Assembly: GCA_949293595.1 (NCBI GenBank)
Contig: CASFDW010000002.1
Location: 371,423 to 435,422, forward strand
DNA length: 64,000 nt
From: an uncultured Spirochaetales bacterium
GTDB taxonomy: Bacteria > Spirochaetota > Spirochaetia > Sphaerochaetales > Sphaerochaetaceae
Reading direction: 5' to 3'
How positions within the stretch are numbered: position 1 is the first letter of the stretch; the number at the start of each line of letters is the position of its first letter. The notes beneath the pieces were generated by a model. That model did no database searches and was not told the DNA's origin. It saw only the letters and a program-made list of their open reading frames with translations. Below, in pieces: positions 52,415-60,728 of the stretch. The translations under genes and the position numbers were made by a program.

Positions 52415-53070
52415 CCATTCCAATACCAACGGTGAAGAGATTTCCCTCGTATCTCAGGATCCTGAAGCAGGCAAAGGACGGCGGAAAGAAATACATAAGC
52501 GCCACGACACTCGCAGAGGAGCTTGATCTGAATCCGATCCAGGTGAGGAAGGACATATCGTCCACGGGCATCGAAGGAAAACCCAAGGTGGGCTTCTGCA
52601 TAGACGACCTGATACATCTCATCGTGCATGTGCTGGGATGGGACAATACGTCCGACGCCCTGATAGTGGGGGCCGGGAGTCTTGGTTCGGCTATCGCCAG
52701 GTATGACGGCTTCGAGGCCTATGGGCTGAAGATAGTTGCGTTGTTCGACAAGGATCCTGCAAAGATCGGGAGCAGGATAGGGCGTTTCGAGGTGCTTCCC
52801 ATAGACTCCATCAACGCGTTCATAGCCGAGAAGCGGATCAGCATTGCGGTAATAACAGTTCCCGCTGTAAGCGCACAGGCGGTCGCGGACCTCCTTGTAG
52901 GCTGCGGCATACGTGGAATATGGAATTTCGCACCCAAGGATATCAAGGTGCCGCCTTCCGTCGTCGTCCAGAGGACAGACCTGGCCACCAGCTTTGCTGT
53001 TTTGTCTGTAAAGCTTGGAAGGAAAATAGCGGAACAGGAAGGTTCTGAATCGGACGATGAACTTGTTTAA
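52411..53070 (+). CDS. rex: Redox-sensing transcriptional repressor Rex
   Basis: A 219-residue NAD(H)-responsive repressor: an N-terminal winged helix (ISATTLAEELDLNPIQVRKDIS) and a Rossmann domain (LIVGAGSLGSAIARY, NFAP). High NADH releases it from DNA, inducing fermentative and hydrogenase genes. It overlaps ispH by 4 bp and directly precedes the hydrogenase cluster, a likely target. Confidence 0.95.
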   Translation: MTIPIPTVKRFPSYLRILKQAKDGGKKYISATTLAEELDLNPIQVRKDISSTGIEGKPKVGFCIDDLIHLIVHVLGWDNTSDALIVGAGSLGSAIARYDGFEAYGLKIVALFDKDPAKIGSRIGRFEVLPIDSINAFIAEKRISIAVITVPAVSAQAVADLLVGCGIRGIWNFAPKDIKVPPSVVVQRTDLATSFAVLSVKLGRKIAEQEGSESDDELV

Positions 53071-53090
53071 AATCGTTTGAATGCAGTTTC

Positions 53091-53108
53091 ATGTTACAGC
53101 TTTCACAT
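53091..53108. promoter_or_regulatory. Candidate Rex operator
   Basis: ATGTTACAGCTTTCACAT matches 10 of 14 fixed positions of the Rex-type palindrome TTGTGAA-N4-TTCACAA. It lies between rex and the hydrogenase genes. The left half is imperfect, so this is tentative. Confidence 0.35.
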
Positions 53109-53110
53109 AA

Positions 53111-53160
53111 AACTCCTGTTTTGGTTTGTTTTTGAAACAATAACCACAAAAACAGGAGTT
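53111..53160 (+). terminator. Large hairpin between rex and the hydrogenase cluster
   Basis: AACTCCTGTTTT (53111-53122) pairs perfectly with AAAACAGGAGTT (53149-53160), 12 bp, around a 26-nt loop that contains further pairs (GGTT/AACC). Only a mixed ATTTATT follows, so it may be a terminator of modest strength or a processing stem. Confidence 0.6.
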
Positions 53161-53240
53161 ATTTATTGATGTACAAGAGATTTATTGACTTATTTCCTAT
53201 CATGCTTTAACCTTAAATAGACAAGAGGGAGATATCAGTA

Positions 53241-53489
53241 ATGGCTGATGATAAGATTAAGATCGAGCTCTGCATGGGCTCCAGCTGTTTCGCAAGAGGC
53301 AACAGCAGCGTGCTTTCTGCGATCGAGGCGTTCGCGTCTGAAAACGGGCTGGAGGACAGACTGGAGCTTGAAGGCCACCTTTGTTTGGGCAAATGCAACT
53401 CAGGTCCGCATATCGCCATCAACGGAAAGGAGTTTTCCTGCCTGGACGAGGATTGCATAATCGATTTGATCAAAAAGGAGTTGGAGTAG
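53241..53489 (+). CDS. Thioredoxin-like [2Fe-2S] ferredoxin (first copy)
   Basis: An 82-residue protein like the small NuoE/thioredoxin-like ferredoxin domain. Four cysteines, ELCMGSSCFARG and HLCLGKC, are placed to hold a [2Fe-2S] cluster. It is directly followed (3 bp) by the sensory hydrogenase, with which it probably exchanges electrons. A second, diverged copy (56487-56744) precedes the other hydrogenase. A GAGGGAG site precedes the start. Confidence 0.85.
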   Translation: MADDKIKIELCMGSSCFARGNSSVLSAIEAFASENGLEDRLELEGHLCLGKCNSGPHIAINGKEFSCLDEDCIIDLIKKELE

Positions 53490-53492
53490 GTT

Positions 53493-55283
53493 ATGCAGTA
53501 CCCGATTTATACGGAAGTCACCAGCTGCAGGGACTGTTACAAATGCGTGAGGGCATGTCCTACCAAGTCCATCCAGATCAAGGACGGACATGCGATGATA
53601 ATCAAGGACAGGTGCACGTTCTGTGGCAAATGCGTGCATGTCTGCCCGAACAATGCAAAGAAGATAAGGGACGATGTATCCAGGGTGAAACTGGCGTTGA
53701 GCTCCGGCAAGAAGGCGATCTGTTCGATCGCTCCGAGTTTTTCCTCGGAGTTCAGAGGGCAGGAGGAGAAGCTTCTGTATGCATTGAAGCTCCTTGGGTT
53801 CGATGCGGTGAGCGAGACTGCCATCGGGGCTCATCTGGTCTCCCAGGCAATCGACAAGTATATCGACAGCCATGACGGTGAGTGCTCATGGATAGGAACG
53901 GCATGCCCGTCGGTGGTGGAGCTTGTCAAGAAATACTATCCCGGAAGCGTCGGCCGTCTGGCACCGGTTCCAAGCCCTTTGCAGGTCCACAGCGCTTATC
54001 TGCGCAAGCTCTATGGGCAGGATATCATCATTGTGTTCATAGGCCCGTGCGTGGCGAAGAAGCATGAGGCGGACTCCAACCCGGGATATCCCGACTTCGC
54101 CCTGACGTTCACGGAGCTCAAGAGATGGCTTGCGGGCGCCGATATCGATCTTGATACGCTCGAGGTAAAGGAGAAGGTGGAGTTCGTGCCGGCCAAGGCG
54201 GGAATGTCCAGCCTGTATCCGATAGAGGGCGGACAGATAAACACCAGCAGGCACTGGTCGAAGGATCCGATACATCCGCGCGCAGTCGCGCTCTCCGGTA
54301 TGGACCAGGTCCTTTCCGCACTTGGAGATCTGCATGAGCCTACTGCGTTCCTTGAGCTTCTCGGTTGCGACGGAGGCTGCGTGAACGGGCCGGGAACCGA
54401 CCGCGATTATTCGATAGCTTTCAGAAAGAAGGCCAGCAGCGACTATACCGTCAGAAGACTTTCCAACGACAATCTTTTCACCGGGGACGATGAGTTCGCC
54501 TCCCTAATCCTCGAGCAGGGCTACGGAATCATAGGTGCATCCCAGCCGGGCAGGGAGGACTCGTTCCACAAGTCATATTCGGAGGATGATATAAAGAGGG
54601 CCTTGGTCGAGCTTGGAAAGCTGACGAAGGCGGACGAGCTCAATTGCGGCGGCTGCGGATATTCCACATGCCGTGAGATGGCCATGGCTTATCTTGACGG
54701 CATGGCCGAGATCGAGATGTGCGTCACAAAGATGCGCAAGGAGGCCCAGAGCAAGGTCGATGTCCTGCTCAGGACCATACCGATGGGTGTCGTGATTGTC
54801 GACAGCGATCTGAAGATAGCCGATTGCAATATCCAGTTCCTGGATCTTTTCGGCGACATGGAGGAGGGGTTCATCGATCAGAGCATGCTGTCCCTGGTCA
54901 GGGGCCTTCCTGTCGAGCGGTTCGTCCCGTTTTCCGACAAGTTCCGCGATCAGTTCTTCCTTTCACATCCAGGCTCGTACAGGATGCATTATAAGGACAA
55001 GTTCATCCGGGTCACGTTCTTCCTGGTCGAGAAAAAGAGGCTGCTCGGAGCGATGTTCGACGATATCACGAATCCGACGATAAAGAGGGAGACCGTTGTG
55101 AAGAAAGCGGAGGATGTCATCCAGAAATCCCTCGAGACGGTCCAGCAGATCGCATCGCTGCTCGGAGAGAATGCGGCAGAGACGGAGATCATGCTCAACT
55201 CCCTCATTGATGCCTTCAGCGTTCATTCCTCGTCCGATCAGGACAAGGATTTCACCTTGGAGGACGACAGGGATCTGACATGA
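53493..55283 (+). CDS. Sensory-type [FeFe] hydrogenase with PAS domain (HydS-like, group C)
   Basis: A 596-residue protein: two N-terminal [4Fe-4S] motifs (CRDCYKCVRACP, CTFCGKCVHVCP), an H-cluster domain, a further cysteine cluster NCGGCGYSTC, then a PAS domain (about 430-520) and a helical tail. H-cluster ligands are seen as GTACPSV (Cys138), PCVAKK (Cys186) and GCDGGC (Cys292, Cys296). The cysteine that relays protons in catalytic enzymes (TSCCP) is Ala137, a feature of slow, sensory hydrogenases. Fused PAS and the phosphatase gene behind it (4-bp overlap) point to H2 or redox sensing and signalling. Confidence 0.88.
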   Translation: MQYPIYTEVTSCRDCYKCVRACPTKSIQIKDGHAMIIKDRCTFCGKCVHVCPNNAKKIRDDVSRVKLALSSGKKAICSIAPSFSSEFRGQEEKLLYALKLLGFDAVSETAIGAHLVSQAIDKYIDSHDGECSWIGTACPSVVELVKKYYPGSVGRLAPVPSPLQVHSAYLRKLYGQDIIIVFIGPCVAKKHEADSNPGYPDFALTFTELKRWLAGADIDLDTLEVKEKVEFVPAKAGMSSLYPIEGGQINTSRHWSKDPIHPRAVALSGMDQVLSALGDLHEPTAFLELLGCDGGCVNGPGTDRDYSIAFRKKASSDYTVRRLSNDNLFTGDDEFASLILEQGYGIIGASQPGREDSFHKSYSEDDIKRALVELGKLTKADELNCGGCGYSTCREMAMAYLDGMAEIEMCVTKMRKEAQSKVDVLLRTIPMGVVIVDSDLKIADCNIQFLDLFGDMEEGFIDQSMLSLVRGLPVERFVPFSDKFRDQFFLSHPGSYRMHYKDKFIRVTFFLVEKKRLLGAMFDDITNPTIKRETVVKKAEDVIQKSLETVQQIASLLGENAAETEIMLNSLIDAFSVHSSSDQDKDFTLEDDRDLT

Positions 55284-56476
55284 ACAATATCTTCATCGAC
55301 GTGGATTATGCACAGATTTACAAACATGGGCAGAAGATAGGGGGTGACGTGTTCCTCCTTTCCAGGAACCCTGACAACAACCAGATTGTCGCGACGCTGT
55401 CCGACGGTCTCGGAAGCGGTGTCAAGGCAAATGTTCTTGCCTCCCTGACTGCGCACATGGCCCACAAGCTGTCCTTTTCCCCGATAGACCTGAACCATTC
55501 TGCCGAGATCATAATGAATACGCTTCCCGTTTGCAAGGAAAGGAAGATAAGCTATTCCACCTTCACGATTGCGGATATCCGGTACAAGGAGAACATGTCC
55601 AGCATCGATGTCAATCTCGTCGAGTACGACAATCCGCAGTCGCTTAGGTTCTCCGCCGATGAAGTAATAAAATGGGACAGGACGAAGACCGAGCTGCAGC
55701 GCCAGGGGGCGTTCAAAAAGGAGAATGTCATGCATTCCTCCTTCAGGATGGACATAGGCGAGCGCCTGATAATGTTTTCCGACGGTGTGACGCAGTCAGG
55801 ACTTGGAAAATCCCTTCCTCTCGGATGGAGGCTCGAAGGTGTGAGGAAATTCGTGCAGGATGAGATCAAGGCCAATCCGGACATCTCCTCCAGGGAGCTT
55901 TCCCATGCCATAGTGCATAAGGCATGGTCGCTCGATGGACTTTCGAGCAAGGATGACATCACCTGTGTGGTTGTCTACATAAGGCGCCCGAGACGCACGC
56001 TCATCGTTACCGGGCCGCCGTTCACAAAAGAGGCGGACGAGGTCCTTGGCGAGAAGATACGTTCCTTCGACGGAAAGAAGATCGTCAGTGGGGGCACCAC
56101 TGCTCAGATTGTGTCCAGGCTGTTCGGAAAGAAGATAAGCGTCGATCTCTCATGCTGGTCGCCCGATGTACCCCCGTCCTCGAAGATGGAGGGGATCGAC
56201 CTTGTCACGGAGGGTATGCTCACTTTGAGCCGCGTCGTGTCCATTCTTGAGAAGAAGCAGAACATAGCCGAGCTTCCGAACGATCCCGCCAAGAAGTTCG
56301 TCGAGATCCTTCTGGATTCGGACCAGGTCCATTTCATAGTCGGGACAAAGATCAACGAGGCCCACCAGGATCCGAACATCCCGGTTGAGATCGGAATCCG
56401 CAGAACAATAATCGCGCGTCTGAGGAAGGCGCTCGAAGATAATTATATTAAAGAAACTTCGTTAGAATATCTGTAG
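55280..56476 (+). CDS. SpoIIE/PP2C-type serine phosphatase linked to the sensory hydrogenase
   Basis: A 398-residue protein. The first ~250 residues carry the SpoIIE/PPM motifs: LSDGLGSGVKA, FSDGVTQSG and the metal-binding DDITCVVV. The C-terminal ~140 residues form a distinct domain (VSGGTTAQIVSRL, EGIDLVTEGMLTLSR). PP2C genes next to PAS-containing group C hydrogenases are a known pattern, so the hydrogenase probably controls dephosphorylation of a target. No partner kinase or anti-anti-sigma protein is in the window. Confidence 0.85.
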   Translation: MNNIFIDVDYAQIYKHGQKIGGDVFLLSRNPDNNQIVATLSDGLGSGVKANVLASLTAHMAHKLSFSPIDLNHSAEIIMNTLPVCKERKISYSTFTIADIRYKENMSSIDVNLVEYDNPQSLRFSADEVIKWDRTKTELQRQGAFKKENVMHSSFRMDIGERLIMFSDGVTQSGLGKSLPLGWRLEGVRKFVQDEIKANPDISSRELSHAIVHKAWSLDGLSSKDDITCVVVYIRRPRRTLIVTGPPFTKEADEVLGEKIRSFDGKKIVSGGTTAQIVSRLFGKKISVDLSCWSPDVPPSSKMEGIDLVTEGMLTLSRVVSILEKKQNIAELPNDPAKKFVEILLDSDQVHFIVGTKINEAHQDPNIPVEIGIRRTIIARLRKALEDNYIKETSLEYL

Positions 56477-56486
56477 GAGGATAAGT

Positions 56487-56744
56487 ATGAAGAAGTCGAA
56501 AGTGAAAGTGAGAATCTGTTTGGGTACGGCCTGTTTCGTACAGGGTGGGGCGGACCTCCTGCTCTACAATGATTTCCTCGATCCGGCCATCCTCGCCGAT
56601 TGCGAGATCGAGGGATGTTCCTGCCTTGAACAGTGCAAGGTCGGAGGTGGTGCCGCTCCGTTCGTTGAGATCAACGGTGTCATCCACGACGGTGTGACAC
56701 AGGAGAAATTCTGTAAGCTTCTTGCGGAGGCAGTGAAAGAATGA
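56487..56744 (+). CDS. Thioredoxin-like [2Fe-2S] ferredoxin (second copy)
   Basis: An 85-residue relative of the protein at 53241-53489, with ICLGTACFVQGG and CSCLEQC supplying cysteines for a [2Fe-2S] cluster. It overlaps the catalytic-type hydrogenase by 4 bp and is likely its electron partner. An AGGAGG site precedes the start. Confidence 0.83.
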   Translation: MKKSKVKVRICLGTACFVQGGADLLLYNDFLDPAILADCEIEGCSCLEQCKVGGGAAPFVEINGVIHDGVTQEKFCKLLAEAVKE

Positions 56745-58189
56745 TCGATATAAACAACCAATATACTCTGATGAAGAGAAAGATCGATATGGAAGTGGTC
56801 CGCCAGTTTTTCAACGACACACTTATAAGCGAAGTGGACAAGCTTCCTATCCGCATCATTCCCAAAGATAGAGTACCTTCGCGTTGTTGTATCTACAAGG
56901 AAAGGGCTCTTGTCCGCTATAGGATCCTCAGCCTGCTCGGCGTCGATCTGGAAAAGGATGATGACGAGTTCAAGCCGCTTGCCGATTATGTCAAAGATGT
57001 GATGGAGAAGGATGAGCCGAACCTTCCTCTCCTCACCACCATCAAGAGCGGCTGCTACGGATGTCCGAAGGATCAGTACAGGGTTTCGGATGCCTGCCGC
57101 GGATGTTTTGCCCGTCCTTGCATGGCCAACTGCCCGAAGAACGCCATAGTGTTCATCAACGGACAGGCCCATATCGATGAGGAAAGATGCATCAGATGCG
57201 GCAAGTGCATGGAAGTCTGCCCGTTCCATGCCGTGGTCCATATCCCTGTACCTTGCGAGGAGGCATGTCCCGTGGGGGCGATAAAGAAGAACGAGCAGGG
57301 ATTTGTCGAGGTCGACCATTCCAAATGCATAGGATGTGGAAAATGCGTGCGTTCCTGTCCGTTCGGTGCCATTGCCGAGCGCAGCGAGCTTTTCAAGGTC
57401 CTGAAGATGCTCAAGGCCGGGGACAAGGTGGTCGCGATGATCGCACCTGCAATAGAGGGACAGTTCCCCGGAACGCTTTCCCAGATCAAGGCTGCTTTGA
57501 AGAAGGCGGGATTCGCGGATGTCTTCGAGGTCGCGAAGGGTGCCGAGGTCACGAGCGTGCGTGAAGGCGAGGAGCTTGTCGAGAAGATCAAGGAGAAGAA
57601 GGGATACATGACGACATCCTGCTGCTCCAGCTACATGGATCTGATCCAGAAGCATCTGCCGTTCCTGAAGGACAGGTACAGCGATGCGTATTCTCCGATG
57701 GCTTATTCTGCGGAGATCTGCAAGAAGGCGGACAGCTCCGTGAAGACCGTGTTCATAGGACCTTGTCTTTCCAAGAGAGTCGAGGCTGCCAAGTATCCAG
57801 AGCTAATCGACGGTGTGATAACGTTTGCAGAACTCGCAGCGATCTTCATGGCCAAGGATATCGATGTCATGAAAATGGAGGCCGACGATCTCGGAGATAC
57901 CTCATCATTCGAGGATTGCAGGGAATATGCGGTTTCCGGCGGGGTTGCCTCCTGTGTGCTCTCCCGTCTTGACGACGCCTCGTCCATAAGGATACTTCCG
58001 ATCGACGGACTCGACAAAAAGACCGTCAGGCTCATGAATACATGGCAGAAGAAGGCACCCGATGCCGATCTGGTCGAGGTCATGTGCTGCCAGGGTGGAT
58101 GTATCGCAGGTCCTGGAACTATCGTCAAGCCGCAGGTCGCGCTTAGGCTCAGGGCTGCCAACAAGGCGGCTGCGGCGAAGAAGGCCTGA
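56741..58189 (+). CDS. [FeFe] hydrogenase, group B-like
   Basis: A 482-residue enzyme for H2 formation or uptake. After an N-terminal ~90-residue region come a cysteine-rich part (CYGCPKDQY, CRGCF, MANCP) and two ferredoxin motifs (CIRCGKCMEVCP, CIGCGKCVRSCP), then the H-cluster domain with TTSCCSSY (Cys294/295), GPCLSKR (Cys342) and MCCQGGC (Cys450, Cys454). The proton-relay cysteine is kept, but Pro of TSCCP is Ser, as in group B enzymes. The maturases HydE/F/G are not in the window. A TGATG overlap links it to the next gene. Confidence 0.9.
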   Translation: MIDINNQYTLMKRKIDMEVVRQFFNDTLISEVDKLPIRIIPKDRVPSRCCIYKERALVRYRILSLLGVDLEKDDDEFKPLADYVKDVMEKDEPNLPLLTTIKSGCYGCPKDQYRVSDACRGCFARPCMANCPKNAIVFINGQAHIDEERCIRCGKCMEVCPFHAVVHIPVPCEEACPVGAIKKNEQGFVEVDHSKCIGCGKCVRSCPFGAIAERSELFKVLKMLKAGDKVVAMIAPAIEGQFPGTLSQIKAALKKAGFADVFEVAKGAEVTSVREGEELVEKIKEKKGYMTTSCCSSYMDLIQKHLPFLKDRYSDAYSPMAYSAEICKKADSSVKTVFIGPCLSKRVEAAKYPELIDGVITFAELAAIFMAKDIDVMKMEADDLGDTSSFEDCREYAVSGGVASCVLSRLDDASSIRILPIDGLDKKTVRLMNTWQKKAPDADLVEVMCCQGGCIAGPGTIVKPQVALRLRAANKAAAAKKA

Positions 58190-58731
58190 TGTTCCAGCCG
58201 TTTGAGCGCACCGGTGATGCGAAAGAGGATGCAAGACTCTTTTTGGAGCTTGCATCCTTTTATCTGCATGACATGTCGTCCCCATTCTCCACGCCTGGCA
58301 TCCTGGCGAACATGGCCGCCCTTCTTTGGTGGTATCTCGGCGATGTCAACTGGGCCGGTTTTTATCTGTTTGATGAAAGCAGCGGTGATCTGGTGCTCGG
58401 ACCGTTCATGGGGGAGCCTGCCTGCGAGCGCATAAGACCCGGCCGGGGTGTATGTGGTTTTGCCGCTGCCGGAAGGAGGTCGGTCGTTGTGGACGATGTA
58501 TCCGCTTTCGAGGGTCATATCGCCTGTTCCTCCTCGAGCAAAAGCGAGATGGTGGTCCCGATCATACTGCGGGACGGGAGGCTTTTCGGCCTGATTGATG
58601 TCGATAGTCCCCGTACCCATGGCTTCTCCCAGGATGATTTGTCTGTTGCCGAGGCTCTCGCCAAACTCATTGTTGCACAAAATCCAGTTTATGGTTATTC
58701 TTTAGCTAACGGCATTGACGGAGACGAGTAA
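58189..58731 (+). CDS. GAF-domain free methionine-(R)-sulfoxide reductase
   Basis: A 180-residue GAF protein matching fRMsr: NWAGFYL, LVLGPFMGEPACERI, GRGVCG, GHIACSSSSKSEMVVP and a DVDSP motif. The cysteines of ACERI, GRGVCG and HIAC correspond to the redox set of the enzyme, which reduces free methionine R-sulfoxide. Its place behind the hydrogenases may reflect oxidative protection. The usual Asp after HIAC is Ser here. Confidence 0.85.
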   Translation: MFQPFERTGDAKEDARLFLELASFYLHDMSSPFSTPGILANMAALLWWYLGDVNWAGFYLFDESSGDLVLGPFMGEPACERIRPGRGVCGFAAAGRRSVVVDDVSAFEGHIACSSSSKSEMVVPIILRDGRLFGLIDVDSPRTHGFSQDDLSVAEALAKLIVAQNPVYGYSLANGIDGDE

Positions 58732-58740
58732 TATCTGATG

Positions 58741-58973
58741 CTGCCCCTGAGAGGATGTCCATGGAAGCAAGACGTCCGGAGCTAGGATATGAAAACCACT
58801 CCCGAGCTGCAGGGTGGAAAGGCGACGAGTATATCCTGCCGTACAACCACGTAAGCGTTCAGAGCGTCTTTCCTTTCGGGAAGGAAGCAAGGTGGGACCG
58901 CGGAATTGCAAAAAAAGCCTTTGCAGTTTCGTCCTTGCAATAATGCATGGATGAAGCTGGAAAGGCTTTTTCC
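58741..58973 (+). promoter_or_regulatory. T-box riboswitch controlling thrS
   Basis: The leader holds the T-box bulge TGGGACC (58893-58899, consensus UGGNACC) flanked by the antiterminator helix GCAAGG (58887-58892) with CCTTGC (58933-58938). The competing terminator pairs AAAAAGCCTTT (58912-58922) with AAAGGCTTTTT (58961-58971), which contains the T-run. Upstream, GGATGTC/GACGTCC and the GAAAACCACTCCCGAGCTGC stretch resemble stem I; ACC at 58795-58797 is a fitting threonine specifier. Uncharged tRNA-Thr would favour read-through. Confidence 0.85.
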
Positions 58974-58991
58974 ATTTGTAGGAGGGATATC

Positions 58992-60728
58992 ATGGCTGAT
59001 GAAGCAAAGCTGGAGAAGATCAGGCACTCCATGGCCCATGTCATGGCCGAAGCCGTTTTGGAGATCTTCCCCGATGCACAGATTGCGATCGGACCTGCGA
59101 TCGACAATGGGTTCTATTATGATTTCGACCTGCCCAGGAGCCTCAACGAGCAGGATCTGGAAGATATCACGGCACGCATGAAGGCCATCATCAGGAGCAA
59201 CAAGGAATTCAAGAGGTCCGTCATCTCCCGCGATGAGGCAAAGGAGATGTTCAAGGATCAGAAATACAAGCTTGAACTCATCGATGCCATCGACGAGGGC
59301 AGCGAGATATCGATATACAACCAGGGAGGTTTCACCGATCTCTGCCGCGGACCTCATGTCGAATCCACGAAGGAGCTTAACGCCGACGCGTTCAAGCTGC
59401 TTTCAGTTGCCGGTGCATATTGGAGGGGAAAGGAGACAAACCCGATGCTCCAGAGGATCTACGGTACCGCCTGGCTCAATCCGAAGGACCTGAGGCTTTA
59501 CCTTGATCATCTTGCCGACATAGAGAAGAGGGACCACAGAAAGCTGGGCAAGGAGCTGGATCTCTTTTCGTTGCATGAGGAGGCCGGCCCCGGTCTCGTA
59601 TATTGGCATCCGAGGGGGGCGCGCATCCGCCAGGCGATAGAGAATTTCTGGAGGGAGGAACATTACAAGAACGGTTACGAGATGATCTACACCCCGCATG
59701 TCGGAAAATCATGGCTTTGGGAGACCAGCGGACATCTCGGATTTTATAAGGAATCTATGTATCCGAAGATGGAGATGGACAACATGGACTACTATGTCAA
59801 ACCCATGAATTGTCCGTTCCATATCATGATCTATCAGAACAGCAAGAAGAGCTACCGCGACCTTCCATGCCGCTGGGCCGAGCTCGGAACCGTCTACAGG
59901 TATGAGAAGGCTGGTGCCCTCCATGGTCTGATGAGGGTAAGGGGATTCACCCAGGATGATGCCCATATCTTCTGCACGCCGGATCAGATGGACGCGGAAA
60001 TCATGGAGGTCCTCAGGTTCTCCCTGTACATGCTCCATTCCTTCGGATTCGACGACATCCACGCCTATATCTCCACAAAGCCGGAAAAGAGCGTTGGCGA
60101 GCAGGAGAAGTGGGATGCGGCGACCGAAGCATTGAAGAGGGCTGTGGAGAAGGAAGGAATTTCCTACGATGTCGACGAGGGCGGTGGTGCCTTCTATGGT
60201 CCGAAGATCGATCTTAAGATCAAGGATGCGATCGGCCGCGAATGGCAGCTTTCAACCGTCCAGTTTGATTTCAACCTTCCAGAGAGGTTCAAGCTCACAT
60301 TCGTGGACAAGGACGGTTCAGAGAAGAGGCCGTACATGATACATAGGGCCCTCCTCGGTTCCATAGAGCGGTTCTTCGGAGTGCTCATCGAACATTATGC
60401 AGGAGCTTTCCCGCCATGGCTCAGTCCTGACCAGGTTGCTGTGATACCCGTCGCCGAAAGCGCCAACGATTATGCGTGCGGTATTGAAAAGAGGCTGCGC
60501 CTGGATGGATTCAGGGCAAAGAGCGATCTTTCAAGCGACAGGATGAATGCAAAGATCCGCAAGGCACAGCAGATGAAGATACCGTACATGCTTATCATCG
60601 GGGAGAAGGAGATGGAGAACGGAACGGTCTCCGTGCGTTACAGGAACGGTAAACAGGACAACGGCCTGACTTACGAGGAGTTCGCTTCAGCGCTCAAGGC
60701 CAAGATCGATTCCAAGGAGCAGCTTTGA
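58992..60728 (+). CDS. thrS: Threonyl-tRNA synthetase, lacking the TGS domain
   Basis: Charges tRNA-Thr. The 578-residue protein begins directly with the editing domain (IRHSMAHVMAEAVLEIFPDAQIAIGP) and continues through the class II core (MNCPFHIMIY, RWAELGTVYRYE, RVRGFTQDDAHIFC) to the anticodon-binding domain. Most bacterial ThrRS are about 640 residues with an N-terminal TGS domain, which is missing. ATG 58992 follows AGGAGGG; the frame extends 45 bp upstream without a better site. Preceded by a T-box. Confidence 0.96.
   Translation: MADEAKLEKIRHSMAHVMAEAVLEIFPDAQIAIGPAIDNGFYYDFDLPRSLNEQDLEDITARMKAIIRSNKEFKRSVISRDEAKEMFKDQKYKLELIDAIDEGSEISIYNQGGFTDLCRGPHVESTKELNADAFKLLSVAGAYWRGKETNPMLQRIYGTAWLNPKDLRLYLDHLADIEKRDHRKLGKELDLFSLHEEAGPGLVYWHPRGARIRQAIENFWREEHYKNGYEMIYTPHVGKSWLWETSGHLGFYKESMYPKMEMDNMDYYVKPMNCPFHIMIYQNSKKSYRDLPCRWAELGTVYRYEKAGALHGLMRVRGFTQDDAHIFCTPDQMDAEIMEVLRFSLYMLHSFGFDDIHAYISTKPEKSVGEQEKWDAATEALKRAVEKEGISYDVDEGGGAFYGPKIDLKIKDAIGREWQLSTVQFDFNLPERFKLTFVDKDGSEKRPYMIHRALLGSIERFFGVLIEHYAGAFPPWLSPDQVAVIPVAESANDYACGIEKRLRLDGFRAKSDLSSDRMNAKIRKAQQMKIPYMLIIGEKEMENGTVSVRYRNGKQDNGLTYEEFASALKAKIDSKEQL

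Noticed and set aside
56564..57655. 363-residue minus-strand frame opposite the group B-like hydrogenase
   Set aside because: The hydrogenase frame has all cluster ligands; the reverse frame has nothing recognisable.
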